Source: Halorubrum cibi
Lineage (GTDB): Archaea; Halobacteriota; Halobacteria; Halobacteriales; Haloferacaceae
Assembly (NCBI RefSeq): GCF_900182635.1
Contig: NZ_FXTD01000006.1
Coordinates: 1 to 64,000, forward strand
Direction: 5' to 3'
DNA length: 64,000 nucleotides
Shown here in pieces: positions 15,639-24,043 of this stretch. Below the pieces are notes generated by a model that saw nothing but the letters and a program-made list of their open reading frames with translations, ran no database searches and was not told the DNA's origin. The translations under genes were made by a program, and so were the position numbers. Position 1 is the first letter of the stretch; each line of letters begins with the position of its first letter.

Positions 15639-18194
15639 TCACTCCGAGCGCCGGCCGGCGTGTCCCGGGTAGTCGCGCTCGAATCGGGACTCCAGTTCCT
15701 CGCGGTCGAGCCGGATCACGACCGGTCGGCCGTGCGGACAGGCGTAGGGGTTCTCACAACCGTCGAGCCGCTCGAGGAGGTCGACGACGCGCCCCTCCGT
15801 GAGCGACGTGTTCCCCGTCACGGAGGGGTAACACGCGAGGTCGGCGAGCAGCTCGTCGACCGCGTCGGTCACCGGATTCTCGCCGCGGGTGTCGCCGTCT
15901 TCGTCGTCGTCGGATCCGACCGACGGATCCGCGGTCCGGGCCGCGCCCGCGACGAACTCGGTGAGGACGTCCCGGAGGAGTTCGGGGTCGAGCGCAGCGT
16001 CGAAGACGGCGGGGACCGCCTCGACGACGACCTCGCGCTCGGCCGCGCGCTCGGCGCGGAACCCGATCCCCGATAATTCCCCGAGGAACTCGCCGAACAG
16101 TGCCGCCTCCCGCGCCGTCAGCTCGATCGTCACCGGCTCCGCGAGCGCCTGGGCCGGAGGGCCGTCCGCGAACTCCTGCCTGAGGCGCTCGTAGTTCACC
16201 CGCTCGTCGGCGGCGTGCTGGTCGATCAACACCAGCCCGTCGGGGGCCTCCGCGACGACGTAGGTGTCGTGGAGCTGGCCGAGCACGCGAAGCGAGGGGA
16301 GCGAGTCGTACGCGCGCTCGGCGCTCGTCTCCTCGCCCCCGAGGGTGCGCTGGTTCGTCGGGGCGCGCCGCGACGTCGGATCGGATTCCGACCCGAGACC
16401 GTCGCCGGACCCGGATCCGTCGTCAGATTCCGGTCCGATGGCCGATTCGGGTCCGGTGGCGGGATCGGAACCGGAGTCGGCAGTGAGACCGGAATCGTCG
16501 GCAGCGAGACCGGAATCGTCGGCAGCGAGACCGGAATCGTCGGCGAACGAGTCACGGTTTCCGATCGAATCTCGGCCGGCGTCGACTCCCTTCGCGCCCG
16601 TCTCCGCGCCGTCGGACTGCCAACTCCGCGGCGAAGGACGGTCCGATTCGGAGGATATCCCCCCGGTGGCGCGGTCGCTGTCGCGGTCGCGGTCGCTGTC
16701 GCGGTCACTGTCGCGGTCCGCGTCGCCGCTTCCCGAGTCTGCGAGCCCCTCGACGGCCCAGGCGTCCTCGTCGTCCGGGTCGAGTTCGGTCGCCGACGCG
16801 GGATCCGGGTCTGTGCTCCCGTCTCGGCCCCGATCGACCTCGTCCGGCCCACGTCCGCTTCGCCCGTCCGCGGCGCCCGCCCCGCCGACGACCTCGCCGT
16901 CCGCGGCGCCCGCCCCGCCGACGACCTCGCCGTCCGCGGCGCCCGCCCCGCCGACGACCTCGCCGTCCGCGGCGCCCGCCCCGCCGACGACCTCGCCGTC
17001 CGCGGCGCCCGCCCCGCCGACGACCTCGCCGTCCGCGGCGCCCGCCCCGCCGACGACCTCGCCGTCCGCGGCGCCCGCCCCGCCGACGACCTCGCCGTCC
17101 GCGGTCTCGGGAGCGACCTCGACCTCGTCGGGGGCGGACCGTCCGCGCGGCGCGGTCGACCGGATCAGCCCGTGATCGAGAAGCGCCTCTTCGACGGCCG
17201 ACTCGACCGCGGCTCTGATTCCGGCCTCGCGATCGAACCGAACCTCGAGCTTCCGCGGGTGGACGTTCACGTCCACCTCGTCGGCCGGGACCTCGACGAA
17301 CAGCACCGCGAACGGGTAGCGGTCGGGCGCGAGCTGGCCGCCGTACGCCTCCAGCACCGCCTCGCGGAGCGCGCCGGCGGTGACGTAGCGGCCGTTGACG
17401 TACGTCGCGAGGTAGTCGCGGGCCGACCGGGTCGTCTCCGGATGCGAGACGAGACCGGTGACGCGTTTCACGGGGTGGTCTCCGCCCGCCGTCGAGGGGC
17501 CGGGTTCCCAGTCGACTTCGAGCATCGACTCCGCGACCTGCCGGCCGTACACCGCCAGCACCGCCGACCGGAGGTCGCCGTTCCCCTCGGTCGCGAACGT
17601 CTCGCGCCCGTCGTGTTCGAGCGAGACGGCCACGTCGGGGTTGGCGAGCGCGTACCCCGTGACGACCGTGTTGACGCGGTCGAACTCCGTGGTCACCCGT
17701 TTGAGGAACTTCTTGCGGGCGGGGGTGTTATAAAAGAGGTCCTCGACCACGACGGTCGTCCCCGTCGGACAGCCCGCGGGACGCACCTCGCCGACGTCGC
17801 CGCCCTCGACGGCGACCTCCGCGCCCGCCTCGGCGTCAGGGGGGCGCGACCGGATCGTGAGCCGCGAGACCGCGCCGACGGTGTATAACGCCTCTCCGCG
17901 GAATCCGAGCGTCCCGACGCCCGCCTCGAGGTCGTCGATGTCGGCGATCTTCGAGGTGGCGTGTTCGGCGACCGCGGCCTCGAGCTGGTCTTCCGGGATC
18001 CCGACGCCGTCGTCGCGGACGCGGATCCCCTCGGTTCCGCCGGCCTCGACCGAGACGGCTACGCGGCTCGCGCCCGCGTCGAGGCTGTTCTCGATCAGCT
18101 CCTTCACGACGCTGGCCGGGCGCTCGACGACCTCGCCCGCGGCGATCCGCTGGATCGTCCCTTCGTCCAACCGTTCGATCTCGGGCGGCTCCAT
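15639..18194 (-). CDS. mutL: DNA mismatch repair protein MutL
   Basis: An 851-residue MutL. The N-terminal GHKL ATPase (1 to about 340) shows IAAGEVVERPASVVKELIENS, DDGVGI and TLGFRGEAL. The C-terminal domain (about 605-851) has the endonuclease signature DQHAADERVNYE and the CPHGRP motif. The linker is extraordinary: residues 367-443 are seven copies of an 11-residue unit (GEVVGGAGAAD register), about 492-506 is an Asp-Ser/Asp-Arg run, and about 549-570 holds nearly three copies of DSGLAAD. Two possible start codons exist (GTG 18197, ATG 18194). mutS is not adjacent. Confidence 0.95.
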   Translation of the reverse strand: MEPPEIERLDEGTIQRIAAGEVVERPASVVKELIENSLDAGASRVAVSVEAGGTEGIRVRDDGVGIPEDQLEAAVAEHATSKIADIDDLEAGVGTLGFRGEALYTVGAVSRLTIRSRPPDAEAGAEVAVEGGDVGEVRPAGCPTGTTVVVEDLFYNTPARKKFLKRVTTEFDRVNTVVTGYALANPDVAVSLEHDGRETFATEGNGDLRSAVLAVYGRQVAESMLEVDWEPGPSTAGGDHPVKRVTGLVSHPETTRSARDYLATYVNGRYVTAGALREAVLEAYGGQLAPDRYPFAVLFVEVPADEVDVNVHPRKLEVRFDREAGIRAAVESAVEEALLDHGLIRSTAPRGRSAPDEVEVAPETADGEVVGGAGAADGEVVGGAGAADGEVVGGAGAADGEVVGGAGAADGEVVGGAGAADGEVVGGAGAADGEVVGGAGAADGRSGRGPDEVDRGRDGSTDPDPASATELDPDDEDAWAVEGLADSGSGDADRDSDRDSDRDRDSDRATGGISSESDRPSPRSWQSDGAETGAKGVDAGRDSIGNRDSFADDSGLAADDSGLAADDSGLTADSGSDPATGPESAIGPESDDGSGSGDGLGSESDPTSRRAPTNQRTLGGEETSAERAYDSLPSLRVLGQLHDTYVVAEAPDGLVLIDQHAADERVNYERLRQEFADGPPAQALAEPVTIELTAREAALFGEFLGELSGIGFRAERAAEREVVVEAVPAVFDAALDPELLRDVLTEFVAGAARTADPSVGSDDDEDGDTRGENPVTDAVDELLADLACYPSVTGNTSLTEGRVVDLLERLDGCENPYACPHGRPVVIRLDREELESRFERDYPGHAGRRSE
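16485..16547. repeat. 21-bp tandem repeat in mutL linker
   Basis: The unit begins gagaccggaatcg. Copies are at 16485-16505, 16506-16526 and a diverging third at 16527-16547. The period is a multiple of three, so copy-number change keeps the reading frame; the repeat encodes DSGLAAD. Confidence 0.85.
16866..17096. repeat. seven perfect 33-bp tandem repeats in mutL
   Basis: Units of 33 bp begin gtccgcggcgcccgcc and follow one another without any mismatch at 16866, 16899, 16932, 16965, 16998, 17031 and 17064. A partial eighth (gtccgcgg) is at 17097-17104. There are no spacers, so this is a minisatellite and not a CRISPR array. Each unit encodes 11 residues of the MutL linker. Identical copies imply recent expansion or ongoing homogenisation. 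Confidence 0.97.
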
Positions 18195-18412
18195 CACTGC
18201 TCGTGGGTGGGGGAAGGGCGTACTTGAAACCGTCCCCGACGGGTCGCCCCCTTATCGTCCTCGGTCCGGCTCGAACGCGGTGGCGCGCCTCCGAGCGGCC
18301 CGCTGGGGCACGCAGAGCGCCGGCGACCGACGAGGCAGGGGAGGTGTTCACCGCGCCGACAACGATGTACGCTGAGAGTCGGAGACGTACCATCGGCCAT
18401 ACTCAAAGGCAT

Positions 18413-19210
18413 TCATTCGCCGAACGCGCCAAGACTCGACTGGAGGTCGCGGTCGGGAATCTCCTCGGTGAGTTCGTATCCCACCAACTCCCGCGCGTCG
18501 ACGGCGTACGTCGAGCCGTTGCGGTCGATCACCAGCACTCGGCCCTTCCAGCCGCGGACCGTCCCGGCCGCCATCGTCTCCGCGACCGGCCGCTCGTCGA
18601 GGTCGAGCCCGTACTCGAAGTCGAACCGCTCGATCGGGTCGAACCGCTCGACCAACGCCTCCCACGCCTCTCCGTCGACCGCCCGACCGAAGCCGTCGAG
18701 CTTCGTCGGCACCCGGACGCGGTCGACGAGGTCCGGTCCGCTCGCGAGCTCGGCCTCGACCTCGCGGGCGACCCGGCCGTCGGGGAACGTCCGGACGTGT
18801 GCCGCCCGGTCGGCCCCCTGCTCTCGGAGTCGGGTCTCGAGCCGCCACAGCCGGGTGACGCCCACCTTGAACGTGTCGGGCGCGAACGCCGCGAGGTACA
18901 TCGCGTGCTCCTCGTGACAATCCATCTCGTCTTTGAGACACGTTCCGGTACACCGCGCGCACACCCAGACGCTCGAGTGCGCGTCACAGTAGGGGGCGCC
19001 GTCGGCGTCACAGGAGACGTGACCGCCGTCGTGGACCGTCCCGGCACACCGACGGTCGCCGAGCCCGAAGGAGAGGTCGGTGCCGGGGGCGGCGTCGACG
19101 TACTCCACGTCGCCGTCGACGGCGACGTGGAACCCGCCGCCCCCGGCCGCGCCGCTCCCGGACGCGTTTCCGTCATCGACGCCACCCGTCTCGTACCCGA
19201 CGACCTGCAC
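18413..19210 (-). CDS. DUF2797 family protein
   Basis: A 265-residue protein (265 from GTG 19210; 278 from the alternative GTG at 19249). It has a Cys/His cluster at about residues 55-100 (CAG ... CDADGAPYCDAH ... CARCTGTC ... DCHEEH), suggesting two zinc sites. A GIY-YIG-like segment follows (MYLAAFAPDTFKVGVTR), as in DUF2797 proteins, whose function is unknown. The GTG at 19210 is preferred because a TATA-like ttatta at about 19234-19240 lies the leaderless distance upstream. It sits between menD and mutL on the same strand with separate gaps (61 and 218 bases). Confidence 0.8.
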   Translation of the reverse strand: MQVVGYETGGVDDGNASGSGAAGGGGFHVAVDGDVEYVDAAPGTDLSFGLGDRRCAGTVHDGGHVSCDADGAPYCDAHSSVWVCARCTGTCLKDEMDCHEEHAMYLAAFAPDTFKVGVTRLWRLETRLREQGADRAAHVRTFPDGRVAREVEAELASGPDLVDRVRVPTKLDGFGRAVDGEAWEALVERFDPIERFDFEYGLDLDERPVAETMAAGTVRGWKGRVLVIDRNGSTYAVDARELVGYELTEEIPDRDLQSSLGAFGE

Positions 19211-19271
19211 GGTCGAGATAGGGGATTCGGCGACTAATAACGTTCGCACGCCCGGCGTGATCCGCCGTTTC

Positions 19272-21173
19272 TCACTCCGTCCCGTCCCCGTGAACCGCGC
19301 GCTCGACCGCCGCCGCCAGCCGCTCGCGCGTCCGGTGACTCGACTCGGCGTCGGTCCGCACCTCGATCAGGTGGGAGCCGTCCGCGTCGCGGGCGCGGCG
19401 GTACGCGGCCGCGAGCGCGTCGGTCGGATCAGCCGTCTCCGACCCGGATCCATCACCCGACCCGGGCCCATCGCCCGATTCCCCTCCCGATCCGGGGCGG
19501 GCGTCGATCCGGACGTACTCGAGCCCGTGGAGGTCGGCCATCGGCTCGAACTCGAGCCCGTGCGGCGTCTTGAACTCCGACGTGAAGGGCGGGTCGAACG
19601 ACTCGATCGGGAGCGCGTGGAAGATCCCGCCGCCGTCGTTGTTGAGGAGCACGACCGTGACGTCGACGTCACACCGGTCGATCGCGAGCAGCCCGTTCGT
19701 GTCGTGATACAGCGCGAGGTCGCCGACGACGAGGGTGAGGTCGTCAGTGGTCGCCGAGCCCGCGCCGAGCGCGCTCGAGACGATCCCGTCGATCCCGGAG
19801 ACGCCACGGTTGCCGAGGACCGTCAGGTTCGTCGTCGACGGCGGGACGAACCGGTCGAGGTCGCGGACCGGCATCGAGTTGGAGACGAAGAGCGTCGACG
19901 GGTCCGGGGCCTCCTCGGCGACGACACGAAGCACGTCGCCCTCGTGGAACCCGCCGGGTCCCTCCAGGTCGGCTCCATCATCGTCGACCTCTCCCCGGTG
20001 GAACTCGCTGGCGGCCCGGTCGGCCGCCTCCCACTGCTCGCGCCACGCCGGGTCGCCGCTGCCGGCGACGAGCCGCGAGAGGCGGGCGCAGAGGCGGTTC
20101 GGCTCGGCGACGACGAGGTCCGTCGCCGCGAACTCGGCCTCGCGCCATCGTCCGGCGGGATCGACCGCGTACTGGTCCGCGCCGGTGCCGGCGAGGTACT
20201 TCCGGAGCCGCTTCGAGGTCGGCGACGCGCCGAGCCGGATCACGACCTCGGGGTCGGTCCAGCCGTCCGCGACGGGCAGCTCGTCGTCCGCCCCGCCATC
20301 GCCCGCAACCGCCGCCGACAGGTACGCGTCGTAGTTGCCGACCACCGGCGCGACCCGCGTGTGCCCGCCGAACCGGAGCCCCGAGAGCGGGTCGGCGAGG
20401 ATCGGGTATCCCGTGGCGTGGGAAAGCGCAGTGACCGCCTCGGGATCGAGTCCCGGCGGATCCGCCGGTCCGGCCACGATCAGCCCGCGGTCCGCGGAAC
20501 ACGCCTCCGCGAGCGCCCGGAGGGCGGTTTCCTCCGGCTCCGGTGACCCCGGCATCACGTCGACGTACGGCCCCTCGCGACCCGTGGCCGCGGTCGTCTC
20601 GAGGTCGTCCGGCACGTCGCCCTCGACCGGCGTCGGCTCGAGCGGCTTCGCGAACGGAACGTTGAGGTGGACGGGTCCCGCGTTCGCGCTCTCCGCGGTC
20701 GCCACCGCACGATCGACCGTGGTCCGGAGCGAGCGGAGCGCGCGGTCGGTCGCCGCTGGCTCGGAGAGGTCCTTGTAGAGGCGGACCGCGTCCCCGTACA
20801 GCTTCTCCTGGTCGGCGGTCTGGTTGGCCCCGGAGTCGCGGAGTTCGGGCGGCCGGTCGGCGGTGAGCGCTAAAAGTGGCACGCGAGCGTTGTCGGCCTC
20901 CATCACCGCGGGGTGGTAGTTGGCGGCGGCGGTGCCGGAGGTACAGATCAGCGGCGTCACGCGGCCGGTTCGACGCGCGCGGCCCAGAGCGAAGTAGGCG
21001 GCCGAGCGCTCGTCGAGCTGGGAGAACAGGTGGAGATCCTCGTGGCGCGCGGCGGCGACCGTCAGCGGCGTCGATCGACTGCCGGGCGAGACGACGACGC
21101 TATCCACGCCCATGGCGACGAGTTCGTCGACCATCGCCCGCGCCCACAGGGTGTTCCGGTTCGGTGCGGTCAT
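19272..21173 (-). CDS. menD: 2-succinyl-5-enolpyruvyl-6-hydroxy-3-cyclohexene-1-carboxylate synthase
   Basis: A 633-residue ThDP enzyme of menaquinone biosynthesis joining isochorismate and 2-oxoglutarate. The N-terminal domain shows VVSPGSRSTPLT and the catalytic Glu in LFSQLDERSAAYFALG; ICTSGTAAANYHPAVMEA follows. The C-terminal ThDP domain has VVGDLALYHDTNGLL and LLNNDGGGIFHALPIE. An insert at about 590-605 (SGDGPGSGDGSGSE) is low complexity. ATG 21173 is chosen because TATA gataagtaac (21196-21205) lies about 27 bases upstream; the longer frame has no homology. Other men genes are not in the window. Confidence 0.94.
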   Translation of the reverse strand: MTAPNRNTLWARAMVDELVAMGVDSVVVSPGSRSTPLTVAAARHEDLHLFSQLDERSAAYFALGRARRTGRVTPLICTSGTAAANYHPAVMEADNARVPLLALTADRPPELRDSGANQTADQEKLYGDAVRLYKDLSEPAATDRALRSLRTTVDRAVATAESANAGPVHLNVPFAKPLEPTPVEGDVPDDLETTAATGREGPYVDVMPGSPEPEETALRALAEACSADRGLIVAGPADPPGLDPEAVTALSHATGYPILADPLSGLRFGGHTRVAPVVGNYDAYLSAAVAGDGGADDELPVADGWTDPEVVIRLGASPTSKRLRKYLAGTGADQYAVDPAGRWREAEFAATDLVVAEPNRLCARLSRLVAGSGDPAWREQWEAADRAASEFHRGEVDDDGADLEGPGGFHEGDVLRVVAEEAPDPSTLFVSNSMPVRDLDRFVPPSTTNLTVLGNRGVSGIDGIVSSALGAGSATTDDLTLVVGDLALYHDTNGLLAIDRCDVDVTVVLLNNDGGGIFHALPIESFDPPFTSEFKTPHGLEFEPMADLHGLEYVRIDARPGSGGESGDGPGSGDGSGSETADPTDALAAAYRRARDADGSHLIEVRTDAESSHRTRERLAAAVERAVHGDGTE

Positions 21174-21195
21174 CACCGACCGTAAGTCGTGCCGG

Positions 21196-21205
21196 GATAA
21201 GTAAC
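21196..21205 (-). promoter_or_regulatory. TATA box of menD
   Basis: On the minus strand this reads gttacttatc, centred about 27 bases before the ATG at 21173, as for a leaderless haloarchaeal transcript. It fixes the start well inside the longer open frame. Confidence 0.6.
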
Positions 21206-21273
21206 CCGGCAGGTCGCGGTCGTTCGCGCCCACGGTCACGTCACGGTCGGCGATCGCGGCCACGTTCTACAAC

Positions 21274-21281
21274 GCTTATAC
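21274..21281 (+). promoter_or_regulatory. TATA box of grpE
   Basis: gcttatac centred about 27 bases before the grpE ATG at 21305. It implies a leaderless transcript and a promoter of its own. Confidence 0.65.
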
Positions 21282-21304
21282 ACGCCCGCGGCCTTCGATC
21301 GGAC

Positions 21305-21949
21305 ATGAGCGAAGACGACGCCGTCGAGGTCGAGTCTCCGGGAGAGCCCGACGCGACCGCCGATCCAGCCGAGGGCGAGACGGTCGGAACCGCCGACGCG
21401 ACCGAGGAGGCCGGAACCGACGGATCGGACGCGGACGAGACCCTCCTCTCTGACCGCGTCGCCGATCACGACGAGGCGCTCGCCGAGGAGGTGGCGGAAA
21501 TCGAGGCGGAACTCGAGGAACGCCGCGAGGAGGTCGACGAGCTGACGAGCAAGCTCGCGCGCGTCCGCGCCGACTTCAGCAACTACAAGCAGCGGGCCAA
21601 ACGCAAACGCGAGGAGATCCGCGAGCGGGCCTCAGAGTCGCTCGTCGAGCGGATCGCGCCGGTCCGAAACGACCTCGTCCGGGCGCTCGATCAGGAGGAC
21701 GGCAGCGACATCCGTCCGGGCGTGGAGTCGACCCTCGAGAAGTTCGACGAGGTGCTCGAAGACGAGGGCGTCGAGCCGATCGAGCCGGAGCCCGGCGCGG
21801 AGGTCGACCCGGCGCGCCACCAGGTCATGCTCCGCGTCGACAGCGACCAGCCCGACGGCACCGTCCACGAGGTGTACGAGCCCGGGTACGAGATGGGCGA
21901 CCGCGTCATCAGCGAGGCACAGGTGACCGTCAGCAACGGCGGCGAGTGA
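21305..21949 (+). CDS. grpE: nucleotide exchange factor GrpE
   Basis: A 214-residue GrpE, the ADP/ATP exchange factor of Hsp70 (DnaK). An acidic disordered N-terminus (1-60) is followed by the long dimerisation coiled coil (about 60-115, ending RADFSNYKQRAKRKREEI). The beta-wing domain has the family motif GTVHEVYEPGYEMGDRVIS. In many haloarchaea dnaK and dnaJ follow grpE; here the next gene is the convergent surE, 21 bases away, so the chaperone operon is split. The start is fixed by TATA gcttatac at 21274-21281. Confidence 0.95.
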   Translation: MSEDDAVEVESPGEPDATADPAEGETVGTADATEEAGTDGSDADETLLSDRVADHDEALAEEVAEIEAELEERREEVDELTSKLARVRADFSNYKQRAKRKREEIRERASESLVERIAPVRNDLVRALDQEDGSDIRPGVESTLEKFDEVLEDEGVEPIEPEPGAEVDPARHQVMLRVDSDQPDGTVHEVYEPGYEMGDRVISEAQVTVSNGGE

Positions 21950-21970
21950 CGAGTAGCGGGCTCTGACGCG

Positions 21971-22759
21971 CTACTCTCGGTCACCGTACCGCTCCGCGAG
22001 CCCATCGAGCGCGCCGTTCGTCGCGACGTCGTGCGGGACGGAAAGCGGCGAGACCGACACCTCGCCGTCGACCACCGCCCGCCGGTCGGTGCCGACCGGG
22101 TCGGGAACGTCCGCCTCGGTCATCCGTCCCCAGATCGGGTCGTCGAAGGTGACTCCGCCGTTCCCGTCGCGTTCGGCGGTCATGCCGTACCAGTCCGACG
22201 GGCGCGTCACTCGCATCGGCGCGCGATCGCCGTCGGCGATCGGCGCGTTCACGTTGAGGTAGTCGACGGCCTCGAAGACGCCGGCGTCGAACGCGTTGTC
22301 GAGGAGGTACCGGGTGGCGCGAGCGGCGTGATCGAACTCCCCTGCCTCCAACTCCCGCTTCCACCAGTCCTCGCCGCCCGGAACGTACATCGACGTCGCC
22401 ACCGCGGGAACGCCGAAGAACGCGGCCTCCACGGCGGCCGAGACGGTCCCCGAGCGGCCGAGGACGTACGATCCGAGGTTCGCCCCCTCGTTACAGCCGG
22501 CGATGACGCAGTCCGCGTCGGGGACGAGCTCGTCCAGTCCGGCGACGACGCAGTCGACGGGCGTCCCCTCGACCGCGTAGCCGAGCTCGTGTTCCGAGAC
22601 CGTCGCGCCGTCCGACAGCGCCCGCCCGACTGACGAGCAGTCGCCGGTCGGAGCCACGGTCACGACGTCGTACTCGTCCGCGAGGGCGTCACGGAGGGCT
22701 CTCAGACCGACGGCATCGATGCCGTCGTCGTTCGTCAACAGGATCCGGTCGGCGCTCAC
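21971..22759 (-). CDS. surE: 5'/3'-nucleotidase SurE
   Basis: A 262-residue SurE with metal-binding DD in ILLTNDDGIDAVGL near the N-terminus, VAPTGDCSSVGRA, and the GCNEGANLG loop corresponding to SG-N-x-G-x-N of bacterial SurE. It dephosphorylates nucleoside monophosphates. The start is a GTG (VSADRILL); the open frame runs upstream about 300 codons further as an Arg-rich non-coding read. It is convergent with grpE and divergent from the small coiled-coil gene at 22884. Confidence 0.92.
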   Translation of the reverse strand: MSADRILLTNDDGIDAVGLRALRDALADEYDVVTVAPTGDCSSVGRALSDGATVSEHELGYAVEGTPVDCVVAGLDELVPDADCVIAGCNEGANLGSYVLGRSGTVSAAVEAAFFGVPAVATSMYVPGGEDWWKRELEAGEFDHAARATRYLLDNAFDAGVFEAVDYLNVNAPIADGDRAPMRVTRPSDWYGMTAERDGNGGVTFDDPIWGRMTEADVPDPVGTDRRAVVDGEVSVSPLSVPHDVATNGALDGLAERYGDRE

Positions 22760-22883
22760 ACCGAACGCTGGTCGGGTTCGGAGAAAAGTCCATCGTCGCA
22801 CCGAGGAACTCGCGATCCGACCCGACCCGATCCGTTCCGCGGCGAACGGAAAAGCACAGGTAGCGCCGGGACGACGCGTCGGT

Positions 22884-23186
22884 ATGGGATTCGGCGACAC
22901 CGCGAAGAAGATCCAGACGCTCGCCGACAGGGCGGAGCGCACGTACCAGAAGATCAACGAACTCCGGACGGAGGTCGAGGAGACGCAGACGACGGTGCTC
23001 GACACCTCGGAGCGCGTCCAGGCGCTCGAAAACGAGATGGCCGAACAGCGCGCGGTCCTCGACGCGGTCGCTCGCGAAGTCGGCGTGGACCTCGACGCGG
23101 TGAGCACCGAGGCGCACATCGTCGAGGCCGAGACCGGAAGCGACGGCGACAGCGACGAGGCCGAAAGCGACTCCGACGAGAACTGA
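22884..23186 (+). CDS. small haloarchaeal coiled-coil protein (DUF5798-like)
   Basis: A 100-residue acidic protein: MGFGDTAKKIQTLADRAERT, then heptad-rich coiled coil through about residue 65 and a Glu/Asp/Ser tail. I believe it matches the haloarchaeal family DUF5798, without known function. It has no signal peptide, membrane segment or catalytic motif. It lies between divergent surE and the convergent acyltransferase gene. Confidence 0.75.
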   Translation: MGFGDTAKKIQTLADRAERTYQKINELRTEVEETQTTVLDTSERVQALENEMAEQRAVLDAVAREVGVDLDAVSTEAHIVEAETGSDGDSDEAESDSDEN

Positions 23187-23208
23187 GACGGACGATATCG
23201 AACGATCG

Positions 23209-23817
23209 TCAGGCGCTCGAGGACGCGGTCCCGTCGTCGTCGTCGGCTCGGGAGACGACCTCCGCGGGCACGCCCGCGACCGTCGTCCGCGGCGGGACGT
23301 CCTCGGCCACGAGCGAGTTGGCGGCGACGCGCGCGCCATCTCCGACCGTGACGCCGGGGAGGACGACCGCGCCCGCGCCGATCATCGCGCGGTCGCCGAT
23401 CACCACGTCGCCGAGGCGGTACTCGTCCTGGAGGAACTCGTGGCACAACAGCGTGGCGTCGTAGCCCACGATCGCGTCGTCGCCGACGGTGATCCGCTCG
23501 GGCCAGAACACGTCGGGCGTCGACTCGAGCCCCCAGGAGACGCCCACCCCGACCGTCACGCCGATCCACGAGAGCAGCCGGTTCTTGAGCCGGAGGCTCG
23601 GACAGATCCGCGCGAGGACGATCACGAGGTAGTTGCGCACGACGACGAGCGGCGACTTCGCGTCGGGCCACGACCACAGCGAGTTCCGAACGCCGCCGGT
23701 CCGGTGACGCTCCAGCCGGTCGGCGCGCGTCTCGGCCCCCAGACTCCGGCCGTCACCGTCGCCCTCGGCCGATCGGTCGGTCCCACCGGTCCCGTCGGTC
23801 GTGTCCTCGTCGCTCAC
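23209..23817 (-). CDS. hexapeptide-repeat acyltransferase
   Basis: A 202-residue left-handed beta-helix acyltransferase. After an acidic N-terminus (1-40) come a hydrophobic segment (VVVRNYLVIVLARICPSLRL, about 57-76) and hexapeptide repeats (ITVGDDAIVGYDATL, VVIGDRAMIGAGAVVLPGVTVGDGARVAANSLV). The His in LLCHEFL is placed like the catalytic His of galactoside acetyltransferases. It probably O-acetylates a sugar or membrane-linked acceptor. Confidence 0.85.
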   Translation of the reverse strand: MSDEDTTDGTGGTDRSAEGDGDGRSLGAETRADRLERHRTGGVRNSLWSWPDAKSPLVVVRNYLVIVLARICPSLRLKNRLLSWIGVTVGVGVSWGLESTPDVFWPERITVGDDAIVGYDATLLCHEFLQDEYRLGDVVIGDRAMIGAGAVVLPGVTVGDGARVAANSLVAEDVPPRTTVAGVPAEVVSRADDDDGTASSSA

Positions 23818-24043
23818 GCCCGTCCGTTCGCGGCGCGGGGCTAAAAGGCTCGCTTCCGGCGAGGGCCGGTCCAGATCTCCCGGTCGTCGCGACCCCGCCG
23901 CCGTGCGCCGACACGCCGAGGGTTCAAACCGGTTGCCGCCGCAGACGGCTCACGACGGATCGACGGCTCACGGCAGGCCTGAGCGGGTGTGCGGTCTACC
24001 GCCGTGAGGAGAAGAGAGGAGACCGCCTGTTCGCTATCCCGAG

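Noticed and set aside
16866-17104. possible CRISPR array
   Set aside because: The 33-bp repeats are directly adjacent with no spacers and encode the MutL linker in frame.
21971-23677. 568-codon frame containing surE
   Set aside because: Only residues after the GTG at 22759 match SurE; the N-terminal 300 codons are antisense to the coiled-coil gene and Arg-rich.
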